Of a DNA stretch of 64,000 nt, positions 60,241 through 64,000 are shown piece after piece. A model generated the notes under the pieces. That model was not told the DNA's origin. It made no database searches and saw only the letters and a list, made by a program, of their open reading frames with translations. Both the position numbers and the translations under genes were made by a program. The stretch comes from Phyto melanocephala (taxonomy: Eukaryota; Arthropoda; Insecta; Diptera; Rhinophoridae). The stretch covers positions 125,574,833 through 125,638,832 of the forward strand of contig OW799233.1 of assembly GCA_941918925.1 (NCBI GenBank), read 5' to 3'. Numbering within the stretch: the stretch's first letter is position 1; every line of letters begins with the position of its first letter.

Positions 60241-60465
60241 TCTTACTAATATAATAAATGTGAATGTTTGGATGTTTGGATATTTGTTACTCAATCACGC
60301 AAAAACGGCTGAAAGGAACTAAATGAAATTCGGCACATAGATAGATAACAGCCTAGATTGACACATAGGCTACCGTTTATCACGATAACCATCATCATCA
60401 CAGCCTAAACGGGTTGTTTGTTTTGTAAAATTTTTATTTTTGTTGCAAGTTTTGACTTTTATTTT
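60241..60465 (+). mobile_element. Helitron 5' fragment
   Basis: It starts TCTTACTAATATAATAAATG and continues with tactcaatcacgcaaaaacg and gaaattcggcacatagatag, typical of Helitron 5' regions. It stops where the DINE-1 tail begins at 60466. No 3' end was found, so it is truncated. Confidence 0.6.
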
Positions 60466-60903
60466 TATACCCTTCACACAGTGAAAAAGGGTATATATAG
60501 GTTTGTCATTCCGTGTGAAATTTCTACAATTTTCATTTCCGACCCCATAAAGTACATATTTTCTGAAAGCTTATGAATAGGGGAGTCGATTAAGCTCTGT
60601 CAGTCTGACCGTCTGTCCGTGTGTATGTTGAAATCAACTTTTTGAAGCCCCCCGAAATCGCTTGGACCCGGGTGAGGTATTAAAATATCAGAAATATTCG
60701 GGAGTAGATCGGTATTGAAAATCAGAAACATCGGTTCATAAACAACTGAGATATGAGCAAAAACCCACGACCACCTCGATTTTTTTTAAACAAAAACAAC
60801 ATTACAACAACAACATACATACATACATACAAACGTGTATACTGGTTAGAGAAAACGTGGCATCGAATCCCAGCTGAGGCTTTTTTTTATTTTTTATTTA
60901 ATA
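60466..60903 (-). mobile_element. DINE-1-like tail half, interrupted by a Helitron
   Basis: It begins tttatacccttcacacagtg and runs through the GTCTGTCCGT scrap (60610) to the cagctgaggct motif and T-rich tract. The T-rich tract continues after the Helitron (61785-61840), but no head follows. Confidence 0.75.
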
Positions 60904-61784
60904 CTAGCCAATCCCGGCGCGCGTTGCTACGCCCCTTCATGAATTTTAATCGCATTCTAAATTTTAATCGAATATCAAGTGCAAGGCTAAAAACTATAAC
61001 TTTTTCTTTATGAGCGTGGCACTGCCCACTTTTCTAATTACGAAACTGTATAGTCATGACAGCTCAATAAGTGTGCAAAGTTTCAGAAAAATCGGTCCAG
61101 TGTAAGTACCTCAAAATTATGCCTTTTTTTATGGGCGTGGCACTGCCCACTTTTCTAAATACGAAACTGTATAGTCATGACAGCTCAATATGTGTGCAAA
61201 GTTTCAAAAACATCGGTCCAGTGCAAGTACCTCAAAATGATACCTTTTTTTTAATGGGCGTGGCACTGCCCACTTTTCTAATGACGAAAGTGTAAAGTCA
61301 TGACAGCTCAGTATGTTTGCAAAGTTTCAGAAAATTCCGTCTAGTGCAAGTAGCTAAAACTGATAATTAATTTTTAATGGGCGTGGCCCCGCCCACTTTT
61401 TCAATCACGAAATTATAAAGTCATGACAACTCAATATGTGTGCAAGGTTTCAGAAAAATCGGTCTAGTGCAAGTACCTCAAAATTAAAACTTTTTTAGGG
61501 GCGTGGCCCCGCCCACTTTTCTTATCACGAAATTATTTAGTCATGACAGTTCGATATGTGTGCAAAGTTTCAGAAAAATCGGTCAAGTGCAAGTAGCTAA
61601 AACTGATAACTAATTTTTTATGGGCGTGGCTCCGCCCACTTTTTTTCACCCATAAACACTCCCTGATATGTGTACAACAACTTACCAAAGTTTGAGCCCG
61701 ATCGGTTTTACAGTTTCGGAGTCTATAGCTAACACACACACACATACACACACACACACAGAGTTTCACTTTTATATATATAGA
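60904..61784 (-). mobile_element. Non-autonomous Helitron with a 122-bp tandem array
   Basis: On the minus strand it starts TCTATATATATAAAAGTGAA and ends cgcgcgccgggattggCTAG, inserted between A and T. It carries (AC)n at 61733-61760 and six tandem units whose gggcgtggc landmarks lie at 61012, 61132, 61256, 61379, 61499 and 61622 (120-124 bp apart). The array grows from one to two units (34615-35030) to three (43881-44277) to six here. It has no coding capacity. Confidence 0.85.
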
Positions 61785-62566
61785 TATTATTTATATTTTT
61801 ATTGTTATTTTTTTTTTTAATTTTTTTTATATTTTTTTTTTGGAAGACAAATAAGTGAAATTTTCGACCAAACAAATTTCATACAATTTAACATGTATGT
61901 ATGTATGTATATAAAATTTTCTTGTATATTAGTAGGTACCCAGCATATACCAAAATAATTTTTTAAACTTCATGAATGACTGATTAGGCAACAATGAACA
62001 ACAACTTTGAAAACAGATACAGAATATTTAAAAATAACGGTATATTTAACGTTTTTATTTTACAAAACATTGTTTGCCCGACTTTGAATGTGAGACAGAA
62101 AAGTGGCCTTATTTAAGTTCAGCCTTTGTACATTTTATAAGAGACTTTGAAATAAATTGTTTTTGTTGTTTTTTTAAATAAGAGAGTTTTTGTGAAAAAA
62201 TAAGAAAAACTGAAACGTATTTTCTTTCATCAACACATATGTAGATATTGTTGCTAAAAGTTTTTGTCATGTGTCTGCCCGACATTAAATGTGAGTGACT
62301 GTATGTACATACGTATGCACAAAAAAATTATTGAAAAAAGGTTTATAAAATGCTGATCTAATTAATTGATCAGCCTATTATCAACTGTTCCTTTCCAAAT
62401 GTCAAAATTTTACACATAATAACTAATTTTCAAACTTCACATAAAAAACTTGATTTCAAAAAATTCTCTCCGAAATCAAATTTTCTTATATGATTGCACC
62501 ATCAAATATAGTATTAAAAAATCATAAACATATTTCTTAAACTATAAGTTTAGTTATTTTTTTATT
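61785..62566. other. Intergenic stretch downstream of IntS11
   Basis: It begins with the leftover T-rich tract of the interrupted DINE-1. A decayed MITE-like segment (gatcagcctattatcaactg ... attctctccgaaatc, about 62365-62480) resembles the 24892 family. No gene is seen. Confidence 0.5.
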
Positions 62567-62569
62567 TTA

Positions 62570-64000
62570 TTAACACATATTTTGTAACATATTCAATATA
62601 TATGCACCAATATCTTCATCTTGATTAGTCCACGTTATTAATAGTGTTTTATGTTTAACATCTTTTTCATCATCTTCGATTTTAATCTCTACCGTTTCCA
62701 CGACAATTGTACAGTTCTCCTGCATAGTCACTGTCCAACCAGTTAGTTTCTCTTGCAGCAAGGCTAACAATTTCTCCCCAGTACGAATTTTTGGACCAGG
62801 ATCGTCCATTTTAACTTTAGATGTGAAACGCATTACATGTCGATTAATGCCAATTTCTTTTAAAGCTTCAGTGAGATTTTGCAACATTATACGATTGTCT
62901 TTCATAACTAGAACACCGTGTATTAATCTTCTACGTTTCGGATCGGGAGGTTGGGCATTGTATATACGAGTTTCTGCTTTGAGCAATGAGACTGAAGCGT
63001 CAACTGGTATTTTAACAGGAGTAGAAATAACACAAGTTTCACCATTGGCTGGCATATATGTTTCGAGGTTAAATTCCTCTCGTATTTTTGTACGTAAAAA
63101 CTCCATCTTATCATCTTCACCATGGACAAGCATAACGTTTTTAGGTTCACAGTTTTGAATTAGTTGCATTATCCCTAAAAAAAAAAATTAATAATTATGC
63201 ATACATATTTCGTATTTATATAACAAATATAAAGTTGTTTATAACGTTAAGCAACTAATACTTAAGCCTTCCCTCCTAATAAAAAAAATTCTAAAGTTTG
63301 TAAACTACATACTTATGTAATTTTAAAAAAGAATTTTCAACTGCTAATTCAATGTTTTTAAGGCAGATTGCATTCAAACATGGGCTATTATTATTCATAG
63401 GAAATATGGCCCACAACTTAAATTTCAAAGATTTGCTAAATTATAATTCGACTTAGAGTAAATAAAAAATTTCTCCCTCTTTCAAAGGGGATTAAACCTA
63501 AATATTAAAAAAAATTTCCAACGCAATTTGTTCATCGGGTAGTCTTGATTCGTCAGTTGATTATTTTTTTCTTCGCTTATTTTAAATTCAGCTGTCAAAG
63601 TCCATATATTAAATGCAATTCTTTCTCTTCACATATGAGATAGATATAAAAATTTTTTTCAAAACAAATAAATATGTACAAATTAAAATAAAAAAATCGA
63701 ATAAGAATTTATGTTATGTTTAGTATTTTTAGCCGTTATTTACGTATTATTTACATATATATATTGTATAATCGTTATTTACTTATTAAGTTATTTGTAA
63801 ATAAATGTTAGATTTTATATTTTACAGAACCCTGTCTCTTTTATCAAAAAAGTTGGTTATACAAGTTAAGTGTTGTCTTTCGAATTCTTCTCTTACTACA
63901 GACAAAAACCACACCGATTGTAAAATCATTCACAATAGACACTGTAAAAGTAAGTAAAATTTAATAAACGAACCTTTAGCATCAGCATGAGCTGAAAAAC
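62570..64000 (-). CDS. IntS11: Integrator complex subunit 11, C-terminal exons (gene continues past the window)
   Basis: The RNA endonuclease of the nuclear Integrator complex, which cleaves snRNA and paused mRNA transcripts (metallo-beta-lactamase/beta-CASP family). Two exons are visible. The penultimate one (window edge to 63974) ends FSAHADAKG, the beta-CASP His motif; donor AAAG|GTTCGT. The last (63174-62570) opens G-IMQLIQNCEPKNVMLVHGE, where the VHGE His (63122-63124) is the motif C zinc ligand. A C-terminal domain follows with PANGETCVIST, RLIHGVLVMKDNRIMLQNL, EALKEIGINRHVMRFTSKVK and WTVTMQENCTIVVE, ending LNMLQNMC. The junction preserves phase (G|GG). An AATAAA hexamer overlaps the stop codon (62571-62566), so the 3' UTR may be very short. 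Identity is clear from the motifs and overall likeness to animal INTS11; the catalytic MBL part lies outside. Confidence 0.95.
63525..63665. mobile_element. Decayed CAAGGC-family MITE in the last IntS11 intron
   Basis: acgcaatttgttcatcgggt followed by agtcttgattcgtcagttga and agctgtcaaagtc matches the left two thirds of the 24892-25100 copy. The right end is missing. It lies in the 799-bp intron (63175-63973), otherwise AT-rich and featureless. Confidence 0.6.

Noticed and set aside
61012..61680. CRISPR-like array of about 122-bp units
   Set aside because: The whole unit is repeated without unique spacers; it is a Helitron-borne minisatellite.
62823..63158. Plus-strand and shifted frames over the IntS11 exon
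   Set aside because: Shadows of IntS11; only the minus-strand frame shows the conserved motifs.

Overview
This window is AT-rich eukaryotic DNA, most probably from a higher fly; a calyptrate (blow fly or house fly type) is my inference. The reasons are two insect-like, intron-containing genes, DINE-1-like repeats with (GTCY)n microsatellites, and the mix of mariner, hAT, jockey-like, Penelope and Helitron remnants. No bacterial-type operon, CRISPR array, tRNA or rRNA gene was seen.

Only two host genes can be supported, both on the minus strand. The first is the SCYL1/Yata pseudokinase gene (46867-58176, 13 coding exons, 881 codons before the stop, all splice phases consistent). The second is the 3' end of the Integrator subunit 11 gene (62570-64000, two exons, continuing beyond the window). 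They point the same way, with about 4.4 kb of repeat-bearing DNA between them. Yata is involved in COPI and Golgi trafficking and IntS11 is the Integrator endonuclease; nothing here links them functionally.

Positions 1-46866 are a transposon graveyard with no host exon that I can recognise. It holds DINE-1/Helentron-like elements (an inverted pair at 130-1941, a 3.3-kb member at 14655-17994, and a triple nest at 29661-31932). It also holds hAT copies with 8-bp target duplications (4256-5168, 8587-9691, 9889-11191), a family of CAAGGC-ended MITEs, decayed mariner/Tc1 transposases, a jockey-like reverse transcriptase (6050-7690), retroelement RNase H/zinc-finger tails, and several non-autonomous Helitrons.

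The last intron of yata (46995-54886, 7.9 kb) was enlarged by insertions: a mariner relic, a MITE split by a DINE-1 copy, a Penelope GIY-YIG relic split by a 380-bp MITE, another mariner, and a reverse transcriptase split by a MITE that itself contains a foldback. The other yata introns are 55-113 bp.

I found no convincing undescribed host system. The most useful leads are the MITE family whose boundaries are fixed by 8-bp duplications, the nested insertions that give relative ages, hammerhead-like motifs next to Penelope-type sequence, a likely GC-AG intron in yata, and the 288-bp array inside a DINE-like element. All coordinates were read by eye; element ends without a stated target duplication are approximate.
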